This document shows, one piece after another, positions 51,141-61,048 of a stretch of DNA of 64,000 bases (the first letter of the stretch is position 1; each line of letters starts with the position of its first letter). The DNA comes from Mycosarcoma maydis (taxonomy: Eukaryota > Basidiomycota > Ustilaginomycetes > Ustilaginales): positions 124,001-188,000 of the forward strand of contig NC_026482.1 of the NCBI RefSeq assembly GCF_000328475.2. Direction: 5' to 3'. Position numbers and translations under genes: made by a program. The notes beneath the pieces were generated by a model. The model was not told the origin of the DNA. It saw only the letters and a list, made by a program, of their open reading frames with translations, and did not search any database.

Positions 51141-51882
51141 ACGGTGGCAAGCGAGGCTAAAGCAAAGATGTGGTGTCACATGAGATGTGATCGAGACAAG
51201 GTGGACTCGAACGTTGCAAACGAGCGAATCAGAGAGACTGGCATGTAACGCACGTAAACGAATCGTCTGCATTGCAAAGCTTGCACTTTCAGCCACGCCG
51301 CGCTCAACATACAGTTTTAGTAAGGTCAGAAGCGAACGAGCAACACAGCGCACAGCCATGCGCGTCATATTTGCTCGCGTGCGCGGGCAAGTGCAGCCGG
51401 CCAACCAAGAACATCATGGCTCGACGCAGTGCCTTGACCGATCAATCCAGATACAGCAGAGCATGTACGCGCAGAGAACCGCACTCTTGTCAACCGTCAC
51501 CACCGAAACGTTTGTCGCGCACATCCACTTCTTGCAGGGACGCATGGAGCGTGGTTTGTAATAGGTGCATCGCGCTTGTCACATCGACTTGACAGTGCAA
51601 CATTCTGATTGCTTGTGATGCTGTTCTTTCATTCACGATTCGTGATTGCATTGTCTGTTTTCAGAGCGAATATTCTAACACACCCTTGCTAGTTGTGCGC
51701 GTCTCTCGTCGCTCTGTAATGCGACGGCACCGATGGTTTCGTCGATCGATCAAGTGGATGTTTTCCACTTGCACTCTGCTGTGTCGTCGTACATTGTGGT
51801 GCAGACATGGCTACACGTCAGGCTGATTTTAGCAAGCACGCTTGATCGTGCGGCTACATGAGGTCGCACGGCGGGTGGCGAC
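51141..51882. other. 742-bp region between two small secreted-protein genes
   Basis: Convergent 3' flanks. One TTCACGATTCGTGATT dyad lies at about 51632-51647. Open frames on either strand (for example 51187-51561) show no signal peptide or family match and are not supported. Confidence 0.45.
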
Positions 51883-52173
51883 TTAGCGCAACTCACTCCA
51901 GCCACCGGGACATTGCTGGTCGTAACAGACGGTGTTGGATTGACTGGAGTATTCACAGAGCAGAGCATGGTTCAGTATGCGCATTTTCGGAACGGGCAGG
52001 ACCAAGAGACCAAGTGCGGAAGAGCCGAGCAACGGGAGGACTCACTCGGAATTTTGAGCACAGCATTTCTGGTAGTATCCGCAGTAGGATTGGTTCCAAC
52101 ACTCGCCGGCGCGCACGAGTTTGCAAGAGAAACAGAGCACCAAGAGGCTCAGGTAGAGCGTGGATCGGTTCAT
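51883..52173 (-). CDS. Spliced small secreted protein with cystine-knot-like Cys spacing
   Basis: Exon 1 is 52046-52173 (42 codons plus 2 nt) and exon 2 is 51883-51943, giving 62 residues. The intron 51944-52045 (102 bp) has a GTGAGT donor and a CTCCAG acceptor preceded by pyrimidines. Exon 1 encodes MNRSTLYLSLLVLCFSC followed by KLVRAG, a good signal peptide, then a Cys-rich stretch. The predicted mature part has six cysteines in the order C-x5-C-x5-CC-x10-C-x4-C, the framework seen in inhibitor-cystine-knot peptides, which include protease inhibitors and many unrelated secreted peptides. Two of the cysteines lie in exon 2, so the intron is what completes the pattern. No family member recognised. 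The gene model rests on splice sites and pattern only; a second intron extending the C-terminus cannot be excluded. Confidence 0.5.
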
Positions 52174-52718
52174 GTTTCAAAGAGTCGCAGATGGCGAGGG
52201 GTTTATGGTATGCAGGACGGGAATGAGCTAGAGCAACAGCGGACGCTTTATAGTGCCGCCTTGAATCGAATCATACGCACCAACAAGACGACACCAACAG
52301 CCACGAATCACGAATCACGAATCATGAAGCCGTGCGACGCGCGCGCGAGAGCAACAGCAGAGAGAAGCAGGCCAAGTATGTGGCTGTGTGCCAATCGTGT
52401 ATGATCCCACAACAACCTTGCGCCTGCCTTGTCACGCACGGTTGTGGGTTGCAAAACTCTTCGCAGCTCAGCAGCGTCGTGTCTAAGCAACCAAGCTTCT
52501 TAACGCCACGTCGCTCCTTTGCCCCACTGTGCCAAGTTGATCGTCCCACACCAACCCACACCAGCCACTTGCTAGCACTTCAATGTAGTTTGATTGTATC
52601 AGTGTAAAAATCGCAGTGCTCATCCGAGTCTCCAAGGCGTTCTTACAAAATCGGCTTTCGTTGGTGGATCGGAAATCTTAGGCGATCTGCTCGGCGCGGC
52701 TCCATCTCTCTTGTCTCG
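52174..52718. other. 545-bp intergenic region, no gene seen
   Basis: Upstream of the small secreted protein and downstream of the Ca2+ ATPase gene. It has CACGAATCACGAATCATGAA repeats at 52302-52327. Confidence 0.5.
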
Positions 52719-55700
52719 TCAAAGCTGCTTCTTGTGCGAACCCACCTTCTCGGGCTGAGCGCGCTGAGTTACAAACATGATGCGAGTGACCAACTTGCAC
52801 ACCTCCTCGATCAGCACCACGGGTGCACTGATCCAAACCACCGCCTTGACCTCTTGCACGGTCAGACGAGTCACCTGGAACCAATCCTGGAGGAAGGGAA
52901 TGGTGCAGATGGCGTAGTGAAGTGCCAATGACAACGCAATCGCTCCGATCAGCAGCGGGTTTTTCCACGGACCGAAAGTGAGCAACGAGTCGGTCTCGCT
53001 GATCGCGTTGAGAGCGTTGAACATCTCGACCACCACGAGTACCGATAGGGCGATGGTCGACGGTTGACGGTACGTGGAGAAGATGGAACAGTCAATTCCG
53101 TCAAACAATCCACCCGCGGCTTGAGAGGCGGGTAGCGAGCATTGGTGGAAGTGCGACAACTGCGCGTAGCTGATCTGTGGGCCCGTGGAAGAAAAGAGGA
53201 ACCACCAGGCGTAGCCAAAGATGGTGGCCGCTCCAACGAAAGCGCCTACCAAAAGGTAGCGCGTAAAGATCCAGCCGGAGATCAGAGGATCGTTTCGAGA
53301 ACGTGGTTTCTCGCGCATGATGGTCGTACTCGGCGGGTTAAAGCCCAATGCCGTAGCTGGCAGTCCATCGGTGACCAGGTTGACCCACAGCAACTGGACA
53401 GGGATCAACGCTTCCGGTAGTCCGAGCAGCACCGTGAGGAAAATCGACACCACTTCTCCGATGTTCGACGAGATCAGGTAACGAATAAAGCTCTGCATGT
53501 TGTTGAAGATGGATCGTCCTTCTTGAACGGCGGCTTCGATGGTGGCAAAGTTGTCGTCGGCGAGAACCATATCAGCAGCGAGCTTGGCCACGTCGGTTCC
53601 GGAACCCATGGCGATTCCGATGTCTGCCTTTTTCAGAGCGGGCGCATCATTGACACCGTCGCCAGTCATAGCTACAACCAGTCCCTGAGACTGCAACAGG
53701 TCTACCAGTTGCGACTTGTGCGATGGTTCAACTCGGGAGAACAAGGATGCGTTTGAAACGGCATCTAGCTTCTGCTGATGCGTTGTAAGCGCGTCGAATT
53801 CTCGTCCAGTAAACGATTTGCCTTGGAGATCTTCCGAAGCGCCGAAAACGCCGATTTGGCGACAGATGGTTTCAGCCGTGTTCTTGTTGTCGCCCGTGAT
53901 GACAATGACACGGATGCCAGCCTGGCGGCATCGTTGGATCGCATGACGAACTTCGGGTCGCGGTGGATCCAACATTCCCACGAGACCGACGAGCGTCATT
54001 CGCTGTTCAAACTGAACGTACTCGCTCGGACTGCTGCTGCGGTACGATTCAACGTCGAGCGGTACATCCTCCTTGATGGCAATGGCGAGCGTTCGCAAGC
54101 CCTGTCGACCGTACTCGAACACCTTTTCATCAATCTGTGCACGCAGAGCCGAGTCGAGAGGAGCGGTCTTTTTACCGAGAAGCACGGTATCGCATCGCTC
54201 AACGACGGTTTCCGGGGCACCCTTGACGAGCAGGCATCCGGTCGCCGAGGAACGCTGGATCAGAGTCGACATGCTTTTGCGGTCGCGGCTGAATTCAAAG
54301 GTGAGCAGCCTCGGGTGTGCTTTGCCATACTCGTTGCTGACGGCGCTGGTTCGCTCGACAGGGTCGAGCTTGGCAAGCGTCGCATTGAAGGCGTCATCGT
54401 GGTGACCGAGTTTTTCCACGAGCACTTTCAAAGCGGCTTCGGTGGGCTGACCTACAATGGTGTAGTTGTTGTGGTCGTCGAGATGAACGTGTGAGTCGTT
54501 GCAGATAGAACAAGCCTCGGCAAGCGCGTGGAAAGCAGTGCGAGGCTTGTTGAGATTGGTAACGCTCTTTCCGAGCGAATCGGTGATCTCGCCGACAGGT
54601 GCAAAAGTGGTTCCCGAAACCGAGTAGTCGGCGATGGATGCATTGGTGTCAAGAACGGAGAAGTGCGTGACGCTCATCTGGTTGGTGGTGAGCGTACCGG
54701 TCTTGTCAGAGCAAATGACATTGGTCGAGCCGAGCGTTTCAACCGAAGGCAGGTGGCGGACGATGGCGTTTTTCTTGGCCATTTTTTTGGTTCCGAGCGC
54801 CAAACAGGCGGTGATGACAGCGGCTAGACCTTCTGGAATTGCAGCTACGGCGAGAGCGACGGCGATCTTGAAGTAGTACATGGCACCTCGAACCCAGCCG
54901 TGATGCGAAGGGTCGTTGAAATGGCGAAAGTTGACGATCCAGACCAAGATGCAGATGACGGTGATGACCTTGGCGAGGAGCTCACCAAAGTCGTCGAGTT
55001 TCTGCTTGAGAGGAGTTTTGTCATCATCATCTTTGGAGATTTCTGCGTGAATGTCACCGATGGCGGTACGTGTTCCGGTCAGAGCTACGACGGCAAGCGC
55101 GGTGCCATTGGCGACGGTGGTACCGGAGAAGAGAATGTTGACCTGGTCCTGCTTGACTGCGTTGGCATCCGGAACGGCATCAAGCGTCTTGTTGACCGAG
55201 ATCGACTCTCCAGTAAGAATGGCTTGGTCTACACGGAAGGAAGAGGAGTTAATGGCAATAAGACGGCAATCGGCAGGAATCTTGTCACCGACGGTAAGGA
55301 TGAGAATGTCACCAGGTACGAGGTCTTCGGATCGAACCTTTTCGGTAGAGCCCTCACGGATGACGTTGGCCGTATCGGGGCTGTATTCCTTGAGCGCATC
55401 GATGGCCTTGTCAGCGTTACGCTCCTGGACGACTCCGACGGTGGCATTGGCGATGAGGATGAGAAAGATGACACCGGGTTCGATGAGAGCCGAGCCGAGC
55501 GTAGTGTCTTGCTCGAGCAGGGCAAGGACGAACGAGATGACGGCGGATGCGAGAAGAATGAGCACGAGTTGGTCCTTGAACTGATCGAGAATGAGCTGCC
55601 ATAGTGGCGTAGGCGGCTGCTCGGGTAACGTGTTGGAACCGTACTTTGCACGACGCTCTTCGACCTCGGTAGCCGAGAGACCCTTGGAAGGGTTTACTCG

Positions 55701-55748
55701 AAGTTGAGTGAGCGCCTCATGGACGCTCTTTGTCCACGCTGCTTCCAT
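52719..55748 (-). CDS. eca1: SERCA-type Ca2+-transporting P-type ATPase
   Basis: This 1009-residue pump moves Ca2+ from cytosol into the ER lumen. It has the SERCA plan: N-terminal A-domain with TGES, phosphorylation site DKTGTLT with Asp348, the nucleotide-binding region with KGAPE, hinge TGDGVNDAP, and about ten membrane segments. Calcium-site residues typical of SERCA are visible in M4 ([16 protein letters not shown]), M5 (NIGEVVSIF) and M6 ([12 protein letters not shown]). The C-terminus is KKQL, a KKxx ER-retrieval signal. SERCA similarity exceeds that to Golgi Pmr1 or plasma-membrane pumps. The ATG at 55748 gives the family start (MEAAWTKSV). In U. maydis the SERCA gene is called eca1, and its loss was reported to disturb dynein-dependent microtubule organisation. 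Confidence 0.94.
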   Translation of the reverse strand: MEAAWTKSVHEALTQLRVNPSKGLSATEVEERRAKYGSNTLPEQPPTPLWQLILDQFKDQLVLILLASAVISFVLALLEQDTTLGSALIEPGVIFLILIANATVGVVQERNADKAIDALKEYSPDTANVIREGSTEKVRSEDLVPGDILILTVGDKIPADCRLIAINSSSFRVDQAILTGESISVNKTLDAVPDANAVKQDQVNILFSGTTVANGTALAVVALTGTRTAIGDIHAEISKDDDDKTPLKQKLDDFGELLAKVITVICILVWIVNFRHFNDPSHHGWVRGAMYYFKIAVALAVAAIPEGLAAVITACLALGTKKMAKKNAIVRHLPSVETLGSTNVICSDKTGTLTTNQMSVTHFSVLDTNASIADYSVSGTTFAPVGEITDSLGKSVTNLNKPRTAFHALAEACSICNDSHVHLDDHNNYTIVGQPTEAALKVLVEKLGHHDDAFNATLAKLDPVERTSAVSNEYGKAHPRLLTFEFSRDRKSMSTLIQRSSATGCLLVKGAPETVVERCDTVLLGKKTAPLDSALRAQIDEKVFEYGRQGLRTLAIAIKEDVPLDVESYRSSSPSEYVQFEQRMTLVGLVGMLDPPRPEVRHAIQRCRQAGIRVIVITGDNKNTAETICRQIGVFGASEDLQGKSFTGREFDALTTHQQKLDAVSNASLFSRVEPSHKSQLVDLLQSQGLVVAMTGDGVNDAPALKKADIGIAMGSGTDVAKLAADMVLADDNFATIEAAVQEGRSIFNNMQSFIRYLISSNIGEVVSIFLTVLLGLPEALIPVQLLWVNLVTDGLPATALGFNPPSTTIMREKPRSRNDPLISGWIFTRYLLVGAFVGAATIFGYAWWFLFSSTGPQISYAQLSHFHQCSLPASQAAGGLFDGIDCSIFSTYRQPSTIALSVLVVVEMFNALNAISETDSLLTFGPWKNPLLIGAIALSLALHYAICTIPFLQDWFQVTRLTVQEVKAVVWISAPVVLIEEVCKLVTRIMFVTQRAQPEKVGSHKKQL

Positions 55749-57058
55749 GATGGCCAAGACGGCAAAGATGAGGCAAGGGGAACGAGAGGATGGTGGCCGA
55801 GAGTGAGAATGAGTGGAGCACAGAATGAGAGACACAGCCCATCAGGTCCAGAATACTGCCCGCCACGTCCTAAAATTTCTCATTGACCATCGTCCATGTG
55901 CACGGTCACATTGACAGTTCACGAGTCTGTGATTCTCGTGTCAGGGTTGACATGTTGCCGATTGAGGGAACTGCATACGTGTCACCCCAAAGTGGTAGCC
56001 GTCGCACTCACGCTTTGAGGACAAAACAGACACTCACTCACGACTCTTGACTGTACGCTGACAGACTTTGCGTCGCTTCTCGCTGGACCATCGCCGATCG
56101 AATCATGAAAGCAAACTCGCTCTACTCACAGCTGTATTCGTGTTCATTCGTGATTGCAAGCGCCAAACCTGACGCTTCAGGCTTGGCACTTTTTTTTTTT
56201 TTCTTTTTCTTTTTTTTTTTTTTCTTTTTTTTCGTGAGTTTCAAACGAAAGTACGCGAAGAATCGTGAATCCATTTGCCGTTGCGTGGTGCCTTCTGGTT
56301 TTCCTTCCTTTCGCTCCAAATTTAATGAGATCTCGACGTCTGGTTTTCTGCACCGCACTCTGACATTGACACGCATAACACTCTCTCACTGACGAGAGAG
56401 TAGCGGGAGCAAGTGCCTAAAGGGGAAGAGGAGCCAAGATGTGTTTCGAGAGCGAGAGGAAAAACGAGAGCACAAACCGTGATTCAGGAATCTTCTTTGT
56501 GATCGACACGTGGAAGGCTCTCTTTCGTCGATTCACGATTTACGATTGCCACAGTCACGAGTCGTGAGTGTTGACAGCAAACCGTGAACACGCACGGCAA
56601 AGCTCTTTCTATTTACTACTCTCACGATTCACGTTCGTAAATTCACGTTTTGTATCGAGATCGCTCCTTGGTTTCTCCCGATGCTTTTGATTGGTAATGG
56701 TAGCGGTCTAACATTCCTTTGGGCGGATCACAGATCGTGGATCACGCATCCACGTGATTCGCGATGGTGCGTCTCTGATTCTGAAGATGGAGAAAGATTT
56801 TTGGATTCTTCTCATGGTCCTCGTCCTCCTCCTCATCATCCTCGTCACCTTGAATTTTTCTCTGGTGTTGTTGTCGAAGGCCGACCACTGCCAAACGCTG
56901 TTAAATACTATCCGCATTCAGGCATAGCAGGGCTAACGTCCCAACAAGCTCGCGTCTTCCGACACGTTGGGCATTTGGATTGTCTCAAGGCCAGGCGATC
57001 GCTAGCATTTCATCTCAACACCTCTGTCACTCGGCTCACGCCATCTGTTTATAGTACC
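55749..57058. other. 1.3-kb divergent region eca1 / mL60
   Basis: Contains a T-rich tract at 56190-56232, TCACGA/TCGTGA motifs at about 56030-56045 and 56530-56650, but no supported gene. The in-frame extension upstream of the mL60 start does not resemble the family. Confidence 0.5.
56190..56232. repeat. Poly-T tract
   Basis: About 40 nearly uninterrupted T residues with a few C. It could be the poly-A tail of an old retroposed sequence in minus orientation, but no adjacent element is recognisable. Confidence 0.7.
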
Positions 57059-57379
57059 ATGCTGGGTGCATTTCGGCCCACTCTCCCATCCCTCGGTGGA
57101 CTGCTATGGAAGAACCCATGGAGGCTATCGTCCACCCGCAAGAACCGGGTTCGACAACGGCTTCGAGCTGTCGACAACGTAATTGCAACACTCGAGCAAT
57201 CCTCGGTCCAATGCAACTCGCTCTCGCACGCCATCGCTTCCATCAAACCCGAATCTCAAATGTCACCAAACGACAAATATACCACTTTCAGCAAACACGA
57301 TCGTGGCTTCCGAAAAAGCGTCCACAAGGTCCCCAAATGGACGCGCAAGACCATCCGTGAAAACCCCGTCGGCTACTAA
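57059..57379 (+). CDS. MRPL31: Mitochondrial large-subunit ribosomal protein mL60 (MRPL31)
   Basis: The 106-residue product resembles yeast Mrpl31: it starts MLGAFRPTLPSLGGLLWKNP with WRLSSTRKNRVRQRLRAVDN, and ends HKVPKWTRKTIRENPVGY, close to the family's LPKWTR...NPPGF end. It belongs to the fungal mitochondrial 54S subunit. The basic, aromatic N-terminus serves for import. The start at 57059 (GTACCATGC) matches the family; the upstream frame extends far but carries unrelated sequence. The gene converges with rad54, leaving 279 bp between stops. Confidence 0.88.
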   Translation: MLGAFRPTLPSLGGLLWKNPWRLSSTRKNRVRQRLRAVDNVIATLEQSSVQCNSLSHAIASIKPESQMSPNDKYTTFSKHDRGFRKSVHKVPKWTRKTIRENPVGY

Positions 57380-57658
57380 TCCCTCCCTCCGATCAAGAGC
57401 ACCTCCCTTTCCCAATCCTTCTCTTGCATCTCTCACTCTGTACACTAGCTCCATTCTCAATTGTATCCCCGCACGCAGCACTCCATCTTCTCCACCATCG
57501 TCTTGTCGTCCGGCTCATCACCATCCTACAACCAACACGTAACGCTTGACAGTATCTGTCAACAAAAGCAACCCGCGACGATTCTTGAATGTACATGCCA
57601 ATGATAGGGTATACAGACACAACGTGACCGGAAAGAAACCAGATCGGCCGACGAAGCG

Positions 57659-60271
57659 CTAGTGACTGCAGTACTGGAAAACGAAACTAACATCGTCATA
57701 CGCCTGCTCGGCTCTCAACAAATCATCGTGCAAGTGATGCATCTCGTTCTTGCCGTAATGGTTCCACGTGCTCGTATCGCCGTACAGCAGCGCGCCGGCT
57801 TTGATAAACTGCTTGCCGTTCTTGCATCGTTTGCACTTGTACGTGTCGTGTGTATCGCATGCCGTCTCTTCTTTGAACGTGAAAAGCGCGCGCAGATCTT
57901 CACCTGAGAAATGGCGTGCTGCATCCTGCGCTTCGTCTACCACGCACGACGACAACGACTGTTTGTGCGACTGGCGCTGCAGGATCTTCTCCTCGATCGA
58001 CCCTGTGGCAATGAATCGGTAGACGAAGCACGACTTTTTTTGTCCGTCTCGCCATACTCGTGCCAACGCTTGTTGGTCGGATGCCGGATTCCAATCCGGA
58101 TCAAACAGCACCAATCGATTGGCACCGATCAGATTCAGACCGCATCCACCCGCTTTCGACGACAGCAAAAAGATAAACTCTTTGCCCTCCGGATCGTTGA
58201 ATCGGTCTACTAGCTTCTGCCGCTTGTTGATCGTCATGGTGCCGTCCAGTCGGAACATACCCCATCGGTTGGCGCGGCACATGCGCTCAAACACGTCGAG
58301 CGTCTGCGTGTAATTCGAGATCAGCACAATCTTGTCGTTGCTAGTAGCACGGATTGTCTCTAGAAAGCGTTGCAACACCATCATCTTGCCCGACAGCTCC
58401 GGGTTGACGTATCGTCGATCTCGGGGCGTATATGCCTCGGGAAAGTACTCCTCGCTTCCCTCCAAGTCGTTTGGCAAGTCGAGCAGATCCGGATGGTTGC
58501 ACAGCTTTTTTAGGATACCGATCGCCTTGAGCGGTTGACTACCCGTACCTCGAAGCAGCTTCTTGATCTCGGGCGAACGGATGAATAGTCGGTATAGGTC
58601 GAGCTGGAAGGCTGACATCTTGCAAAACACCACATGTTCGTACTTGACCGGCAGATATTTGGAAAGCAGATCGTTGGTTCGTCGGATGATGAACCGGCTC
58701 ACCAGCGCAGAGAGCTGGCTCAGCTTTTCGTTGGCTTCCTGCTGCTGCTTTTCGGTCGCCTCGGCATCGCGCCCCTTGAGAATGGCAATTTCAAAGTTCT
58801 TGCGGAACTCGGTGCGGCTGCCTAGTAACTCTGGGTTGGCAAAGTTGAGCAGCGCAAAGTACTCGGACAGGTCGTTTTGGATGGGCGTACCAGAAAGAAT
58901 GACACGGCGACGCACCTTAATCTGCGTGAGCGCCTGAAAAGTGAGCGAGTCGGCATTCTTGAGTCGATGGCCCTCGTCACAGAGCAGCAGGCCGACCTCG
59001 GTATTGCCCAACTCCTCCTGCAAGTTGCGCAGCGTCTCATACGATACGATCATGACTGGTTGCGAGATGGCACGCCCCGAGGCACTGCACCATCGACGCG
59101 TCGCTTCAATCATCTCGTCCTTGCTCAGCTTGCCGTCCAGAGCTAGGTTGCCAGGCGCAGCCGGGCCGAGCCACTTGATGAGCTCGTTGGCCCAATTTCT
59201 CACCAAGGATGAAGGGCAGACGATGATGCACTTTTCAATGGTCGACTTGTGTGCGATCGGAGACTGCTTGAGCAGCGTCCACATGAGTGCGATGCACTGA
59301 AGCGTTTTGCCTAGGCCCATTTCGTCGGCCATAATGCAGCCGTACGCCTTCTCGACGACGAGACCGGTAGTGCATCGATAGAGGAACTTGACACCTTCGA
59401 CCTGATGGGGACGGAGCACCTTGCTGAGGACTGGATCAATGACGACGGGTACCTTTTCGATTTCTTTGGACTTGGCCTTATTGAGACCGAGGATGTCTGC
59501 GAGGCTCTTATGCGGGGTCTGCACCGCTGCGCCCGCTTCGATGCGTGTCTCTTCTGCTGCTTGCTCCTGCTGGATTTCGGCCTTTCTGCGCTCGGCTTCG
59601 CGATCATCTATGGTAGGATCAAAAAGGACGATGGCATGCTCGCCCATGGGGTCATGCAGCGGACGAGGAGGGATGTCGATCTGCCTTCTGGTGCCCAACG
59701 CTGCATATGAAAGCCTCGTCTCGATGACCTGGCCCTGCTTGTTGGTCATGACTGGGACAGAAAAGCCCTTTTTGATTGCGTTTGGTTTGATCTCAAACAC
59801 GTCCCATTTGCGACGATCCACGTTGAGAGAAACACCTGTGGCGTCGATGCCTTTGTAGATCCCCTCGAGCGTCTTCACGGCCGCTTTGCCCTTCTTTTTG
59901 GCGACAGTCTTTCGAGCTTTGGTGTTGCCGTCATTGTCAGAGCCAGATCCAGCATCACTATCGCTATTGGCATCGGCATCTCGGCCTTCGCCCGAGTCCA
60001 TGCCGCGGTAGTCAACCTTTTTGCGCTTCCTTCCACCGCCCGGATTGTCTTTCTCGCGCTGGTTGGCGAACGAAGGTGGCTTGAATGGTTTTCTGCCCAG
60101 AAGCGGCCCGAAACCAGCAGCATTGGCATTGCGTGAGTAGTCTCCGAGCGGAGACGGGCGTGAAAATGTCGAACTCTTTCCTTTGAGCGGTGTAGCCGAA
60201 TCCTTTGTGCCGTCTGCTGGTATCAAAGACGGCGAGCCACCGAGCGCTGCAAGGATAACGCTTCTACGCAT
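57659..60271 (-). CDS. rad54: Rad54, Swi2/Snf2-type recombination translocase
   Basis: This 870-residue protein is a dsDNA translocase that works with Rad51 in homologous recombination, remodelling chromatin and promoting strand invasion. Helicase motifs are complete: GLGKT at 319-323, DEGH at 432-435, SGTPIQND, and in the C-terminal lobe SSKAGGCGLNLIGANR and WNPASDQQALARVWRDGQKK. The N-terminal MRRSVI and RKPFKPPSFAN segments, and the zinc-finger-like CxxC and CKRCKNG region near the C-terminus, match Rad54 rather than other Snf2 proteins. The N-terminal region to about residue 130 is charged and disordered. No introns. Confidence 0.95.
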   Translation of the reverse strand: MRRSVILAALGGSPSLIPADGTKDSATPLKGKSSTFSRPSPLGDYSRNANAAGFGPLLGRKPFKPPSFANQREKDNPGGGRKRKKVDYRGMDSGEGRDADANSDSDAGSGSDNDGNTKARKTVAKKKGKAAVKTLEGIYKGIDATGVSLNVDRRKWDVFEIKPNAIKKGFSVPVMTNKQGQVIETRLSYAALGTRRQIDIPPRPLHDPMGEHAIVLFDPTIDDREAERRKAEIQQEQAAEETRIEAGAAVQTPHKSLADILGLNKAKSKEIEKVPVVIDPVLSKVLRPHQVEGVKFLYRCTTGLVVEKAYGCIMADEMGLGKTLQCIALMWTLLKQSPIAHKSTIEKCIIVCPSSLVRNWANELIKWLGPAAPGNLALDGKLSKDEMIEATRRWCSASGRAISQPVMIVSYETLRNLQEELGNTEVGLLLCDEGHRLKNADSLTFQALTQIKVRRRVILSGTPIQNDLSEYFALLNFANPELLGSRTEFRKNFEIAILKGRDAEATEKQQQEANEKLSQLSALVSRFIIRRTNDLLSKYLPVKYEHVVFCKMSAFQLDLYRLFIRSPEIKKLLRGTGSQPLKAIGILKKLCNHPDLLDLPNDLEGSEEYFPEAYTPRDRRYVNPELSGKMMVLQRFLETIRATSNDKIVLISNYTQTLDVFERMCRANRWGMFRLDGTMTINKRQKLVDRFNDPEGKEFIFLLSSKAGGCGLNLIGANRLVLFDPDWNPASDQQALARVWRDGQKKSCFVYRFIATGSIEEKILQRQSHKQSLSSCVVDEAQDAARHFSGEDLRALFTFKEETACDTHDTYKCKRCKNGKQFIKAGALLYGDTSTWNHYGKNEMHHLHDDLLRAEQAYDDVSFVFQYCSH

Positions 60272-60940
60272 GATGTGCGAGTGCTTGTGCTGTTGCCGCA
60301 GCTGCTGCTCGCTTACTTAGATGATGCGCAGCTCCACTGGGTAGCACTGGTCTGACTGAAGCGGATGTCGGCCGAAGCACGCGTTGAAACTTGATCCAAG
60401 CACGAGACCGCGCCTGATCAAGTTGGGAAACGCTGAAGCTATGGATGTCGTTACTGGATGGGTTCGCACAGAAGAGGAGGGACAGGTGGCGGTCGGGAGG
60501 ATGGGCCAAGTGAAAGTGGAAACTTGGAGGCTGCTAGCCAGCGTTACGTGGATAGAAAAGGCCACAAGGCTCAGTTCGACTTGCGTATGTCACTTTTCTC
60601 GAAGTAGGCCACAACGAAATAACGGCATCAGAACGCGGTGTAATTTGTTTGAAATCGCATTCGTGATTCGTGATACGATTTGGAACAACCTACTCACGAC
60701 TGTACGCACAGCTGAGTCTCACGCTGGCTGAAAAAAGTGACACTCGTGACTCGTGACTCGCAAGGATCGCGTAAAGTTCAAAGTAACGCGTCACTTTCTC
60801 GAAACAACGTGATGGGAACGAGTCAATTCGAGAGATGAAGCATTCACCACCGCTTGACTTTTCATCGCAACGGAGCAAAGCATGACGAGTAGATTTTAAT
60901 TGGGACAGACGGAACCAAATGGGTGTGCCTGCTTGCCGCA
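60272..60940. other. 669-bp region upstream of rad54
   Basis: 3' flank of the glycosyltransferase gene and promoter of rad54. It holds a TTCGTGATTCGTGA motif (60660-60673), ACTCGTGACTCGTGACTCG (60742-60760) and one ACGCGT hexamer near 60786. No gene seen. Confidence 0.5.
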
Positions 60941-60957
60941 TCAGGTCGATCCTGCCG

Positions 60958-61048
<91 letters not shown>

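Noticed and set aside
51187..51561. 124-residue plus-strand frame between the two secreted-protein genes
   Set aside because: No signal peptide, no domain, composition like random GC-rich DNA.
51750..51882. Third exon extending the spliced Cys-rich peptide (frame ending TAECKWKTST)
   Set aside because: A donor GTGAGT exists in exon 2, but the available acceptors put the Cys-containing frame out of phase; the simple two-exon model ends cleanly and completes the six-Cys pattern.
60780..60795. ACGCGT (MCB-like) element upstream of rad54
   Set aside because: A single hexamer about 0.5 kb from the start codon; the same hexamer occurs by chance elsewhere (for example near 31398 and 32094).
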